A stretch of 64,000 bases of DNA from Pseudomonas sp. Bout1 (GCF_034314165.1 NZ_JAVIWK010000001.1:2495001-2559000); one strand, 5' to 3'; shown: positions 28,098 to 37,089, counted from the first letter of the stretch. Notes: generated by a model from the letters alone, not told the origin. Translations and numbers: made by a program.

Positions 28098-29318
28098 ATG
28101 AAATTAATAAGAAGCCTACTGATGTTCGCCAGCGGGGCTTTACTGGCGCAAGCGGCCAATGCACAAGAGGATTCCCTCGCTAAAGGCGAATACTTGACGC
28201 GCGCCGCCAACTGCGTGGCTTGCCATACCGTGTCAGGTGGTAAACCGTTCGCAGGTGGCGTCGAGTTTAAGCTACCGTTCGGCTCGCTGTTTTCGCCCAA
28301 CATCACCCCGGACACGCAAACAGGCATCGGCGCATGGACGAATGAAGAGTTTGTAAGCGCGTTGCAGACCGGCGTGGGCCGTGATGGAAAACACTACTAC
28401 CCGGCGTTTCCCTATACTTCCTACAGCAAAATGTCTCGAGATGACATCCTCGCCATCAAGACCTATCTCGACAGCCTAGAACCTGTCGAGCAGGCACCGC
28501 GCGAAAACCAAATTGGCTTCCCGTTCAACCAGCGTTGGGGCATGGTTCTTTGGAATTCCCTCTTCCTTAACGATGAACCATTCCAAGCGGACAGCCAGTA
28601 CTCTGCCGAGCGCAATCGCGGCCAGTATCTAGTAGAAGGGCCCGGGCACTGCGGTGAATGTCATTCGCCGCGTAACTTGTTCCAGGCGGTCAGTAACGAT
28701 CGTTCGCTGGCCGGCAACCTTATCCAGGGTTGGAATGCTTACAACATCAGCGCTGACCCGGTGCATGGCATCGGTGCCTGGCCCACAGACGTACTGGCCA
28801 ACTACTTGAAAGACGGGGCAGCGCCAGGCTTGGGTTTGTCCGCTGGGCCTATGACCGAAGTAGTCGAGCACAGTTTGCGCTATCTGACCGACGCCGACCG
28901 TCACGCGATCGCCGTGTTCCTCAAAGACTCACCCGCGCGCAGCGAAGGTGTGGCTCGTCCGCAGCAGGCAGCGCTTGCGGAGCAGGGCAGTGGCAATCCA
29001 CTCGGCAATAAGTTGTTCGCTGGAGCTTGCGCCAGTTGCCACCTCTGGAACGGCACTGGCAGTCAGAGCCAAACGGCTATGCTGCTAGGTTTGAAGACAG
29101 TCAACGACCCTACCGCAAGCAACTTGCTCGGCGTCCTGTTGAGCGGGCATGGCTCGGCCGACGCCCAAGTAAACCGGCGCATGCCGTCGTTCGGGCGCAT
29201 TTACACCGACCAAGAATTGGCTGCGCTGAGCAGCTTCATCCTGCAGCGCTTTGGGGATAGTGGTGCGCAGGTATCGGCACCGGCTGTGGCCAAGCGACGG
29301 ACTGAGTCCCTGCATTGA
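28098..29318 (+). CDS. Triheme c-type cytochrome subunit of the aldehyde oxidoreductase
   Basis: 406 residues with a signal peptide (cleavage near residue 22, ANAQ) and three heme sites: CVACH 39-43, CGECH 185-189 and CASCH 311-315. The layout is that of alcohol/gluconate dehydrogenase cytochrome subunits. It starts 10 bp after the molybdopterin subunit. It should pass electrons to quinone or a terminal oxidase, so this enzyme works without NAD+. Confidence 0.92.
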   Translation: MKLIRSLLMFASGALLAQAANAQEDSLAKGEYLTRAANCVACHTVSGGKPFAGGVEFKLPFGSLFSPNITPDTQTGIGAWTNEEFVSALQTGVGRDGKHYYPAFPYTSYSKMSRDDILAIKTYLDSLEPVEQAPRENQIGFPFNQRWGMVLWNSLFLNDEPFQADSQYSAERNRGQYLVEGPGHCGECHSPRNLFQAVSNDRSLAGNLIQGWNAYNISADPVHGIGAWPTDVLANYLKDGAAPGLGLSAGPMTEVVEHSLRYLTDADRHAIAVFLKDSPARSEGVARPQQAALAEQGSGNPLGNKLFAGACASCHLWNGTGSQSQTAMLLGLKTVNDPTASNLLGVLLSGHGSADAQVNRRMPSFGRIYTDQELAALSSFILQRFGDSGAQVSAPAVAKRRTESLH

Positions 29319-29331
29319 GTGGAGGTATGTA

Positions 29332-30540
29332 ATGTCGGGCCTGAATGCACTGTTGGACGCACTCTTGGCGGAGCGCGAGGCTGGCCGCGAGGCGGTGCTT
29401 GCGACTGTGGTAAGGGTCGAAGGCTCTGCGTATCGGCGGCCGGGGGCGCGCATGCTGGTTTCGCGTTTCGGCAGGCCTGAGGGCACCATCAGTGGTGGCT
29501 GCCTGGAGGCGGAAGTGGCTAAAAAAGCTTGGTGGCTGACCGAAACCGGGCCGACGTTGCGTAGTTACAGCACCGCTGAAGCGGATGAAGCCAGCGAGGA
29601 AGCGCTGAGCTTCGGCCTGGGCTGCAACGGTAAGGTTCACGTGCTGTTCGAGCGTCTACCGGCCAGCGGCCCGTGCGCGTTGGTCGATGCCTTGCTCAGC
29701 GTGCGCGATACCCATCAACCGGCGGCCATTGCCACAGTGATTGCCAGTCCAGCGGGTGTTTCGCCACGGTTAGGCGAGCGCTTGTTCTTAGTGCCCGGGC
29801 AGCGCGCCGCGGGTGAGCTGCGGCACTCGGTGTTGGCTGAGCAGATCAGCTCGGATTTGCAACAAACCCTGGTACGCGGCAAGTCATCCCGCTGTCTCTA
29901 CCCGAATGGTTCTGACGAGATGGACGTGCTCCTGGAGTACATACCGCCTGTGCTGCGTCTGGTGATATTCGGTGCGGGCCACGATGCCCAGCCGCTGGTG
30001 CGCATGGCCAAACTGTTAGGCTGGCATGTCACGGTGATCGACGGGCGGGCGCACTTCGCCCGAGTCGAGCGCTTTGCCGACGCTGATCAGGTGCTGGTTG
30101 GCGATGTCGAACAGCCTTTCGCCTACCGCGAATATGTGCGTGGGGCCGCGGTGGCGGTGATGACCCATAGCCTGGTGCAAGACGCGCATTGGTTGCAGGG
30201 TGTGCTGCACAGTGAACCCTGCTATGTCGGCCAGTTAGGCCCGCGCGAGCGCACCGAGCGCCTGTTAGCCGGCATCCACGAGCATTTGGCTAAACCACAG
30301 GACGAGCTGCCGGGGCTTGATTATTTGCATTACCCGATTGGCTTGGACCTGGGCGGTGACACTCCGGAAAGCGTAGCCATGGCCATGCTCGCGGAAATTC
30401 AGGCGGTGCTCAATGGCCGCAGTGGCGGCAGCCTGCGCTTCAGGTCTGCGAGCATCCATGACAGCGATCCTGTGGTGGTTGGCCGGGATGAAACGGATGT
30501 TGTTGCAGAGGGTTGTCGGCATTTCGCCGTGCAGCGTTGA
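29332..30540 (+). CDS. XdhC/CoxI-family molybdenum cofactor insertion protein
   Basis: 402 residues from ATG 29332 (RBS ggagg; the longer frame runs into the cytochrome gene). N-terminal XdhC domain: VEGSAYRRPGARMLV and GTISGGCLEAEV, with a Cys in the GGCLE box. The C-terminal Rossmann domain starts IFGAGHDAQPLVRMAKLLG. XdhC proteins bind, sulfurate-protect and insert MoCo into their partner hydroxylase. Its place after the three enzyme genes supports a dedicated chaperone role. Confidence 0.88.
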   Translation: MSGLNALLDALLAEREAGREAVLATVVRVEGSAYRRPGARMLVSRFGRPEGTISGGCLEAEVAKKAWWLTETGPTLRSYSTAEADEASEEALSFGLGCNGKVHVLFERLPASGPCALVDALLSVRDTHQPAAIATVIASPAGVSPRLGERLFLVPGQRAAGELRHSVLAEQISSDLQQTLVRGKSSRCLYPNGSDEMDVLLEYIPPVLRLVIFGAGHDAQPLVRMAKLLGWHVTVIDGRAHFARVERFADADQVLVGDVEQPFAYREYVRGAAVAVMTHSLVQDAHWLQGVLHSEPCYVGQLGPRERTERLLAGIHEHLAKPQDELPGLDYLHYPIGLDLGGDTPESVAMAMLAEIQAVLNGRSGGSLRFRSASIHDSDPVVVGRDETDVVAEGCRHFAVQR

Positions 30541-30568
30541 CGATTTATAAAGCGAGGAACCTATCAGC

Positions 30569-30907
30569 ATGAGTGAAGCCATAAGTGTTGTAGCGATATT
30601 GACAGCCAAGGAAGGTAAAACCTCGGAGGTTGAGCGGGTCTTGCGCGCCTGCGTGCAACCATCGCGCGCCGAAGACGGTTGCCTGTCTTACGTCCTGAGT
30701 CGTTGCATTGAGCAGGCCGGGCGTTTTGTCTTCGTCGAGCGCTGGGCCAGCCACGAGGCGATAGCGCGCCATCGGCAGATGTCGCATTACACGGTCATGG
30801 CCAAAGCGCTTGACGAGCTGCTGAGCGATCGTCAGGTTTATGTGCTTGAAACGCTGGCGGAGAACATCGAACCCTCCACTGATTCCCACGCGGGCGTTGT
30901 CGGGTGA
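30569..30907 (+). CDS. ABM-domain protein (putative quinol monooxygenase)
   Basis: 112 residues with the antibiotic-biosynthesis-monooxygenase fold: ISVVAILTAKEGKTSEVERVL, CLSYVLSRC and FVFVERWASHEAIARH (the His typical of YgiN-like proteins). YgiN relatives act on quinols. RBS aagcgagga. It overlaps the next gene by 4 bp (GTGA). Presence in the electrophile regulon fits quinone handling. Confidence 0.8.
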   Translation: MSEAISVVAILTAKEGKTSEVERVLRACVQPSRAEDGCLSYVLSRCIEQAGRFVFVERWASHEAIARHRQMSHYTVMAKALDELLSDRQVYVLETLAENIEPSTDSHAGVVG

Positions 30908-31872
30908 TTGTTGATCGACATGGCCGGCGTTTCCGCAAACTGCGCCTGAGCCTGACCGCTGCCTGCAATTACGCCTGCACCTACTGTGTGGCCGATGGCC
31001 GTCGGTTAGTGGCGGCGCGGGATGAATTGACGGCCGCGTCGATGCTGCGGGCCGTTGAGTTGCTCAGGGATGTTGCCGGTGTTGAGGAGCTGCGCATTAC
31101 CGGCGGCGAGCCGCTGCTGAGCGACAGGCTGGAGCCCTTTCTCCGGGGGATAGGCGTATTGGGGTTGCAGGACATTAGCCTGACCACCAATGGCCAGTTA
31201 TTGGCGGGCAAGCTGCAGTTATTGCGCAGCGCGGGTATCCGGAGGCTCAATGTTTCCCTTGATACGCTTGACCCGAGCGCCTTCCGCAAGATCGCCAAGG
31301 GCGGCGACCTGCAAACTGTGCTGAGCGGGATCGAGCAGGCGCGCCGAGCCGGCATGATCATCAAGATCAACATGGTCCCGATGCGAGGCAGCAACCTAGA
31401 CCAAGTTATGCCCATGCTGGGGTTCTGTTTGGAGCAGGGATACGAATTGCGCTTTATCGAACTTATGCGGATGGGCCATTTGGCCCAGCATGCAGAGGCT
31501 TTCTGCACACAGTTCGTCGGCCAGCGCGAGCTGCTGGAGCTTATCGGTGAGCGTTATGAATTCACCCAGGCTGAGGCACCAGTAGACTCCACCGCGCTGC
31601 GTTATAGCGTTGGCGAGAGTGGGGCATTTGGCATTATTGCCAACGAAAGCGTGCCATTTTGCCGTAGCTGTAGCCGCCTGCGTTTGTCGTCTACAGGCTG
31701 GTTATACGGATGCCTGTCCTCGAATCGCGGACATTATATGGGTGAACTGTTGGAGCTGCCGAGTGAACAGGCGCACCCGCAGCTGGCCGGTTTGCTCAGC
31801 CAAGCGCTGGGGGACAAACAGGACGCAGCGTTTACCGGCAGCGCGCTGATTATGAAGTCGCTGGGTGGCTGA
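30904..31872 (+). CDS. moaA: MoaA-family radical SAM GTP 3',8-cyclase, dedicated paralog
   Basis: 322 residues. N-terminal radical-SAM cluster CNYACTYC, SAM motif RITGGEPLL, C-terminal cluster in FCRSCSRLRLSSTGWLYGCL, and the C-terminal Gly-Gly (KSLGG) that MoaA needs. It catalyses the first step of molybdopterin synthesis. GTG start, overlapping the ABM gene stop. It is unusual to find moaA without moaB, C, D or E and next to a molybdenum hydroxylase. It probably boosts cofactor supply when the operon is induced. Its 3' end overlaps the convergent mocA-like gene by 23 bp. Confidence 0.9.
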   Translation: MIVDRHGRRFRKLRLSLTAACNYACTYCVADGRRLVAARDELTAASMLRAVELLRDVAGVEELRITGGEPLLSDRLEPFLRGIGVLGLQDISLTTNGQLLAGKLQLLRSAGIRRLNVSLDTLDPSAFRKIAKGGDLQTVLSGIEQARRAGMIIKINMVPMRGSNLDQVMPMLGFCLEQGYELRFIELMRMGHLAQHAEAFCTQFVGQRELLELIGERYEFTQAEAPVDSTALRYSVGESGAFGIIANESVPFCRSCSRLRLSSTGWLYGCLSSNRGHYMGELLELPSEQAHPQLAGLLSQALGDKQDAAFTGSALIMKSLGG

Positions 31873-32449
31873 GGTCAGCGGGCTTGTCGACGTCTTGCAG
31901 AATGCCGCTGTCATTGAACGTCACTTCAATCACATGCTGCGCATGGGTGGCTATTAAACCCTTGGCCCCATTCTCCCCTTGCAGTTGCATCAGCTCCGGC
32001 CAAAAGCGCCGGCCGAACAACACCGGGTGTCCGCGCTGGCCATCGCAGTAAGCGACAACAATATGTTCAGCGTGCGCATGCGCGCGCAGCTGCAGCAGCG
32101 TTGCGAGAGAAACCCACGGCATATCCCCGAGCAGCACCGCCACCGCGTCGGCCTGAGAGTGTGCAAGACTCTTAATACCTGCCGCTAGGCTTGAGCCCAT
32201 CCCCTGTTTGGCCTGTGCCGCACGAACCACCTGAATGTACGGCGGAATAGCCAGGGCCTGCGCATCGTCTTCAGCCTTCAATACGATCCGAACATCACTG
32301 AAGGCTTCTTGCGCCCGCAGCAATGTTGCCACCAGTAGGTTGTTACCGTCGGCCAGCTTGGCCAGGCGTTTGTCGCTGCCAAAGCGTTGTCCGTAACCGG
32401 CGGCGAGTACTAAACCGACACACTCCGGGTAGCTGTGCAGTTCTGTCAT
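31850..32449 (-). CDS. MocA/MobA-like molybdenum cofactor nucleotidyltransferase
   Basis: 199 residues. The NTP-binding signature LVLAAGYGQRFGSDKRLAKL and LLGDMPWVSLATL (metal-binding Asp) place it with MocA-type cytidylyltransferases. These make MCD, the cofactor form used by xanthine-dehydrogenase-family enzymes, which is exactly what the neighbouring enzyme needs. It is the distal gene of the minus-strand arm, 243 bp after the OYE gene, so it may have a promoter of its own. Confidence 0.85.
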   Translation of the reverse strand: MTELHSYPECVGLVLAAGYGQRFGSDKRLAKLADGNNLLVATLLRAQEAFSDVRIVLKAEDDAQALAIPPYIQVVRAAQAKQGMGSSLAAGIKSLAHSQADAVAVLLGDMPWVSLATLLQLRAHAHAEHIVVAYCDGQRGHPVLFGRRFWPELMQLQGENGAKGLIATHAQHVIEVTFNDSGILQDVDKPADLSHPATS

Positions 32450-32692
32450 GTTGAGATGTCCCTCATGGTTTGCCAGGTTATTTATCTCCGCAGCGCTGAG
32501 TGTGGACGGGTAGGCAAGGTGTTGAGTGGCAATCAGGTGTGTCTCGCGAGTAAGGCTCCATTATCCAGACGCGGCATGACGGCGTAAGTAATTCTGCGCT
32601 ACAGCGAAGTCGCTAGCGAGGTGGCGACCGCTTTTGTTGTGCCTGAAGAATACGGCCGTCAGGGTTAAGCCGTGACGGCCGGTGGAGCGGAT

Positions 32693-33817
32693 TTACTCGG
32701 CGTAGGTCGGGTAATCGCTGTACCCCTTTTCCGTGCCGCCGTACATGCTGCTTGGGTCGACCGGGTTGAGCGGCCAGCCATTGGCAATGCGCTGCGGCAA
32801 ATCGGGGTTGGCAATGAACGGGCGACCAAAGGCAATCAAGTCGCCCAGGCCAGCCTCCAAGGTTTCCGCGCCGCGTTGTGCGGTGTAGCGGCCGGCGTAG
32901 ATGATGCGCCCGCTAAATACCTGCCTGATTTCGCGGCGGAAGCCTTCGGGAAGCACCGGGGCATTGTCCCAGTCGGCCTCGGCAATCGACAGGTAGGCGA
33001 TGCCGGCCTCTTCGAGCACCTTGATGGCCTCGATGTAGGTGCTGTGTGGGTCTTCTTCGACAAGGCCCAAATAGACCCTGTCCTCTGCTGTACTTTCAAA
33101 CAACGGCGCGAAACGCACGCCTAGGCGGTCAGCACCGACAACTTCGGATACGGCCTGGATAATCTCGCGCAGGAAGCGCAAACGGTTGTGCAGCGAACCG
33201 CCATATTCATCGTCGCGCTGGTTGCTGTGGGCGGAGATGAACTGGTTGACCAGATAACCGTTGGCGCAGTGAATTTCCACACCATCAAAGCCTGCACTCA
33301 ATGCATTGCGCGCGGCCTGCGCGTACAGCTGCACCAGTTCTTTTACCTCGGCATTGGCCAATGCGCGAGGTACCGAAGGCTCGGCTAAAGTACCTGCACC
33401 TGGACCGGTTTCAATAAATACTTTGACGTTGTTCGCAGCAATAGCCGAAGGCGCTACTGGCGCGGCACCATTAGGCTGCAGCGAGATGTGCGATACCCGG
33501 CCAACGTGCCAGAGCTGGGCGAAAATGATGCTGCCAGCGGCATGCACAGCATCGGTGACGTTGCGCCAACCTTCGATTTGTTCTTGGCTATGAATGCCTG
33601 GCGTCCAGGCATAACCTTGGCCACGGGGTTCGATCTGGGTGCCTTCTGTCACCATAAAGCCCGCCCCAGCGCGTTGCTGGTAATAGGTGGCCATCAATGG
33701 GTTCGCAATATTCCCTGGCTGTGTGCTGCGCGAGCGGGTCAAGGGTGGCAGAACTATACGGTTGTTGAGCACATAAGGGCCCAGCTGCACTGACTGAAAG
33801 AAACGACTTGTATCCAT
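32693..33817 (-). CDS. Old Yellow Enzyme family alkene reductase (NemA/XenB-like)
   Basis: 374 residues. FMN-binding TIM barrel with the N-terminal RIVLPPLTRSRS, active-site region GFDGVEIHCANGYLVNQFISAHSNQRDDEYGG given here in part as HCANGYLVNQF (His-Asn pair), and SIAEADW. Enzymes of this clade reduce N-ethylmaleimide, nitro compounds and activated alkenes with NADPH. Third gene of the minus-strand operon after the alcohol dehydrogenase and DJ-1 genes. Its presence supports calling the TetR protein NemR-like. Confidence 0.9.
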   Translation of the reverse strand: MDTSRFFQSVQLGPYVLNNRIVLPPLTRSRSTQPGNIANPLMATYYQQRAGAGFMVTEGTQIEPRGQGYAWTPGIHSQEQIEGWRNVTDAVHAAGSIIFAQLWHVGRVSHISLQPNGAAPVAPSAIAANNVKVFIETGPGAGTLAEPSVPRALANAEVKELVQLYAQAARNALSAGFDGVEIHCANGYLVNQFISAHSNQRDDEYGGSLHNRLRFLREIIQAVSEVVGADRLGVRFAPLFESTAEDRVYLGLVEEDPHSTYIEAIKVLEEAGIAYLSIAEADWDNAPVLPEGFRREIRQVFSGRIIYAGRYTAQRGAETLEAGLGDLIAFGRPFIANPDLPQRIANGWPLNPVDPSSMYGGTEKGYSDYPTYAE

Positions 33818-33912
33818 TTTGTGAATTCCTGGTTAGGCCCGCGGCAACCTAAATGGCGCGGGCGAAAGTTGGTATATGCCAGTACTGGTAGAGGCATTAG
33901 CCTTACGCGGCC

Positions 33913-34590
33913 TTAGGCCAGTAGTTTCAGCAAGGCGTGCGCAGTGGCTGCGGAGGAAGCCGGGTTCTGGCCTGTGACAAGCAGCCCGTCGGTTACAACA
34001 TGGACCTGCCAGTCGGTGTTTTTGCTGTAAATACCGCCCTGCGCCTTGAGCATGTCCTCGACCAGAAACGGCACCACCTGAGTCAGGCCCGCGGCGTCTT
34101 CCTCGCTATTGCTGAAACCGGTGACCGCTTTGCCTGCGATCAGTGGCTTACCGTCGCTGCCCTTGACGTGGAGCAATACCGCCGGCGCGTGACAAACAGT
34201 TGCGATCGGCTTGCCGGATGCGTTGGCGTGCTCGATCAGGGCGATGGACGTGACATCTTCGGCAAGATCCCACAGCGGGCCATGGCCGCCGGGGTAGAAC
34301 ACAGCATCAAACTCGGCGCTGGAGAGGTCACTGAGCGTTCGCGTATTTGCCAACGCTTTCATGGCGGCGGTATCGGCCTCAAAGCGACGAGTGGCGTCGG
34401 TCTGGAAGTCGGGCTCGTTACTCTTCGGATCCAGCGGTGGCAGGCCGCCTTTTGGCGATGCCAGAGTCAACTGCGCACCGGCATCGAGGAAGGCGTAGTA
34501 AGGCGCGGCAAGCTCTTCAAGCCAGAAGCCGGTCTTTTCGCCCGTGTCGCCCAGTTGGTCGTGGGAGGTTAAAACGACGAGGATTTTCAT
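33913..34590 (-). CDS. DJ-1/PfpI superfamily protein (Hsp31/glyoxalase III-like)
   Basis: 225 residues from ATG 34590 (RBS aaagg; a longer frame begins at 34611). The nucleophile-elbow Cys is in PIATVCHAPAVLL, and FYPGGHGPLWDL supplies the other family motif; a Glu near LASPKGG precedes it. Members deglycate or convert methylglyoxal and glyoxal without cofactors. Position between YqhD-like alcohol dehydrogenase and OYE fits reactive-carbonyl defence. Confidence 0.85.
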   Translation of the reverse strand: MKILVVLTSHDQLGDTGEKTGFWLEELAAPYYAFLDAGAQLTLASPKGGLPPLDPKSNEPDFQTDATRRFEADTAAMKALANTRTLSDLSSAEFDAVFYPGGHGPLWDLAEDVTSIALIEHANASGKPIATVCHAPAVLLHVKGSDGKPLIAGKAVTGFSNSEEDAAGLTQVVPFLVEDMLKAQGGIYSKNTDWQVHVVTDGLLVTGQNPASSAATAHALLKLLA

Positions 34591-34675
34591 GCGGTTTACC
34601 TTTTGCTTCAATACGCGGGTTGGCGTTTTTCAGTTAATTGCTGCGCCGCTAATTAATGGGCGCATCGAAGAGGGC

Positions 34676-35833
34676 TTAGAGACTCGCCTCTAAAATCTGG
34701 CGGCTGACGTCTAGGGTGACGTTGCTGTGTTCACCCAGTGCCGTCAGGCGGTGAGCATCTAGCTGCTTGAGCAATCCGTCGATGTCGTCCGCGTCGAGTT
34801 GGTAAGCTGCTAGGCGCGTGGGTAAGCCCAGGCTCTCGAAGAACGTCCGGGTCTTCTGGATGGCGGCATCAATGCGCTGCTCGTCATCCCCTTGACTGAT
34901 GTGCCATACCCGCTCGGCGTATTGCAGCAACTTGGCGCGCTTGGCCTCACGGCGAACCTCTAGGTTGGCGGGCAATACGATTGCGAGCGTGCGTGCGTGA
35001 TCGATGCCGTGCAGTGCGGTCAGCTCATGGCCGATCATGTGGGTGGACCAGTCCTGCGGCACGCCCGCGCCGATCAGGCCATTGAGCGCTAAGGTAGCGG
35101 TCCACATGAGGTTGGCGCGGGTGCTGTAGTCCGCGGACTCTTTCAGTATTTGCGGGCCGATTTCGATCAGTGTTTGCAGCAGCCCCTCAGCGAATCGGTC
35201 CTGAACCCGGGCATCCACCGGGTAGGTCAGGTACTGCTCCATCACATGCACGAACGCGTCGACCACACCGTTTGCCAGTTGGCGAACAGGTAGGGTTTGC
35301 GTCTTACTGGGGTCGAGAATCGAGAACTGCGGGAACACATGGACGCTGCGAAAGGGCAGCTTGGCTTGCGTCGCCCGGCGAGTGACCACTCCGCTATGGT
35401 TCATTTCAGACCCGGTGGCGGGAAGCGTCAGCACGTTAGCGAACGGAAGCGCTTGGCGGATTCCTGCCCCGCGTGTTTCCAAAATGTTCCAGGCATCGCC
35501 CTCGTAACCGACCGCAGCCGCGACGAACTTGGTGCCGTCGATCACCGAGCCACCACCCACTGCGAGCAGGAAGTCCAGCTGCTGCTCACGGACCTGCGCC
35601 ACGGCCTGCATCAAGGTTTCGTAGCTTGGGTTCGGTTCTATACCGCCGAACTCCTGTACATGCCGGGCACCCAGCGCTTCATTTACTTGCGCCAGGGTGC
35701 CGGTCTTGCGAGCGCTCTGGCCGCCGAAAAGCACCATTACGCGTGCATCGGTCGGCACCAAATCATCCAGGCGGGCGATCGTGTCGGGGCCAAAGACAAT
35801 GCGGGTGGGATTGTAGAAGTCGAAATTAAACAT
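34676..35833 (-). CDS. Iron-containing NADPH alcohol dehydrogenase (YqhD-like)
   Basis: 385 residues. Group III alcohol dehydrogenase signs: GGGSVIDGTKFVAAA near ~95, GSEMNHSGVVTRR and the metal-binding GIDHARTLAIVLP at ~275. MFNFDFYNPTRIVFG is the usual YqhD N-terminus. It reduces a wide range of toxic aldehydes with NADPH. First gene of the minus-strand arm; two operators lie just upstream at 35849 and 35974. Confidence 0.9.
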   Translation of the reverse strand: MFNFDFYNPTRIVFGPDTIARLDDLVPTDARVMVLFGGQSARKTGTLAQVNEALGARHVQEFGGIEPNPSYETLMQAVAQVREQQLDFLLAVGGGSVIDGTKFVAAAVGYEGDAWNILETRGAGIRQALPFANVLTLPATGSEMNHSGVVTRRATQAKLPFRSVHVFPQFSILDPSKTQTLPVRQLANGVVDAFVHVMEQYLTYPVDARVQDRFAEGLLQTLIEIGPQILKESADYSTRANLMWTATLALNGLIGAGVPQDWSTHMIGHELTALHGIDHARTLAIVLPANLEVRREAKRAKLLQYAERVWHISQGDDEQRIDAAIQKTRTFFESLGLPTRLAAYQLDADDIDGLLKQLDAHRLTALGEHSNVTLDVSRQILEASL

Positions 35834-35848
35834 GCAGTTACCTATAAA

Positions 35849-35863
35849 TAGACCAGTCTGCTA
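35849..35863. promoter_or_regulatory. TetR-type operator, minus-strand arm, proximal
   Basis: TAGACCAGTCTGCTA, 16 bp before the alcohol dehydrogenase start. Exact reverse complement of 23888-23902. Confidence 0.75.
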
Positions 35864-35973
35864 TTCGATGTGCAGAGCTAGATGCGCTACCTGTCGCGGC
35901 TTAGCCTTATTCATTGGCTGATGCGAGCATTCGTTGGTCTGGATTAGGCAGCTGGCTACAATATAGGTAGAAA

Positions 35974-35988
35974 TAGACCAGTCGTCTA
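35974..35988. promoter_or_regulatory. TetR-type operator, minus-strand arm, distal
   Basis: TAGACCAGTCGTCTA, 141 bp before the alcohol dehydrogenase start. Exact reverse complement of 23213-23227. Confidence 0.75.
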
Positions 35989-36384
35989 CATTTAACATCA
36001 TTTTTTCTCGGTAACTCACCCTTAGGGCTCGGCAGGCACGGTTAAACATTGGTCAGTTATGGCGTTTTAATAGTTGTCATAGACCGGGGAATTTTGCCGG
36101 CTGGGGGGTAATCCATATTGCTCGACAGCCTGGTCGCCATGGCTATCGGTTGCCTGCGTCCATCCGCTTGCGACTGACAGGCGGGCCATACAGCATCGGG
36201 GCTTTGTCAACAATCCTCACGCTGTGTGTACCCTATGTTCCATTATAAGCAGTCTCGTTCGCTTATCTGACTCGGCTTTGCCGTCAGACAGCATCGGCAG
36301 CGTGATCGAATCAATGGAAAATAAATCCCTTAACGGTTCGCTGGGTAAAGGCCTGCTAGCTACGACCGACCGCTTAGGGTTGTC

Positions 36385-36517
36385 TGTCGCACCAAGCCAT
36401 AACTGTCGCTTAATTCCTAAGTTATGCGAAAGTTTCACATACGCTGGATTTGTTGGCTCTGACCTCTCGCATAAATCTGTCGCACGTTGTAAGTTACCTG
36501 CGACAATAAATGCGACA
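36385..36517 (+). promoter_or_regulatory. res-like site upstream of the serine resolvase
   Basis: Heptamer TGTCGCA or its complement TGCGACA occurs at 36385, 36478, 36499 and 36511, with a variant TGTCGCT at 36404, all within 141 bp before the resolvase ATG. Several short inverted units before a resolvase gene are the layout of a res site, where the protein recombines and represses itself. From about 36050 to here I see no gene. Confidence 0.5.
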
Positions 36518-36525
36518 GGTGCTCC

Positions 36526-37089
36526 ATGGAAAACAAAGGTCAGCAGATTGGTTACGCTCGGGTTTCGACACAAGGGCAAGACCTGGAGCAGCAACGGATT
36601 GCACTTGGGCAAAACGGTTGTCAGCGAATTTTCGAAGAGAAGGTCAGCGGTGCCAAGCGAGACCGTCCAGAGCTGAGTCGGCTGCTCGATCATTTGCGAC
36701 CAGGTGATGTGCTGACCGTGACACGGTTGGATCGCTTGGCCAGGTCAACGACAGACCTGCTTCATATTGCCGAACGCCTAAAAGAGATCAATGCAGGTCT
36801 GCGTTCGCTTGCTGAGCCCTGGGCTGACACTACTTCACCAGCCGGGCGAATGGTGTTGACGATCTTCGCGGGGATTGCTGACTTTGAACGGTCGCTGATT
36901 GGGGAACGCACCAGTGCTGGCCGAGCTGCGGCCAAAGCCAAAGGTGTTCGATTTGGGCCTAAGCCTGTTTTGACTCATGAGCAGATAACCCATGCACGTA
37001 GGTTGATTGATAAGGGTCAATCAGTCTCCGAGGTTGCACGTCTTTTGGGGGTGCATCGAACCACGCTATACCGTGCGTTGCCTCAATAG
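36526..37089 (+). CDS. Serine resolvase/invertase (Tn3 TnpR type)
   Basis: 187 residues, full length. Catalytic Ser in IGYARVSTQGQDLEQQ, the Arg-rich active site in TVTRLDRLARSTTDLL, the E helix region and a C-terminal helix-turn-helix (SVSEVARLLGVHRTTLYRAL). No transposase gene accompanies it. It may be the resolution module of a lost Tn3-family transposon whose terminal repeat is still seen at 41676. Confidence 0.9.
   Translation: MENKGQQIGYARVSTQGQDLEQQRIALGQNGCQRIFEEKVSGAKRDRPELSRLLDHLRPGDVLTVTRLDRLARSTTDLLHIAERLKEINAGLRSLAEPWADTTSPAGRMVLTIFAGIADFERSLIGERTSAGRAAAKAKGVRFGPKPVLTHEQITHARRLIDKGQSVSEVARLLGVHRTTLYRALPQ

Noticed and set aside
36217..36693. Overlapping ORFs on both strands before the resolvase
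   Set aside because: Neither has an RBS or family features, and the interval has the heptamer array expected of a non-coding res site.
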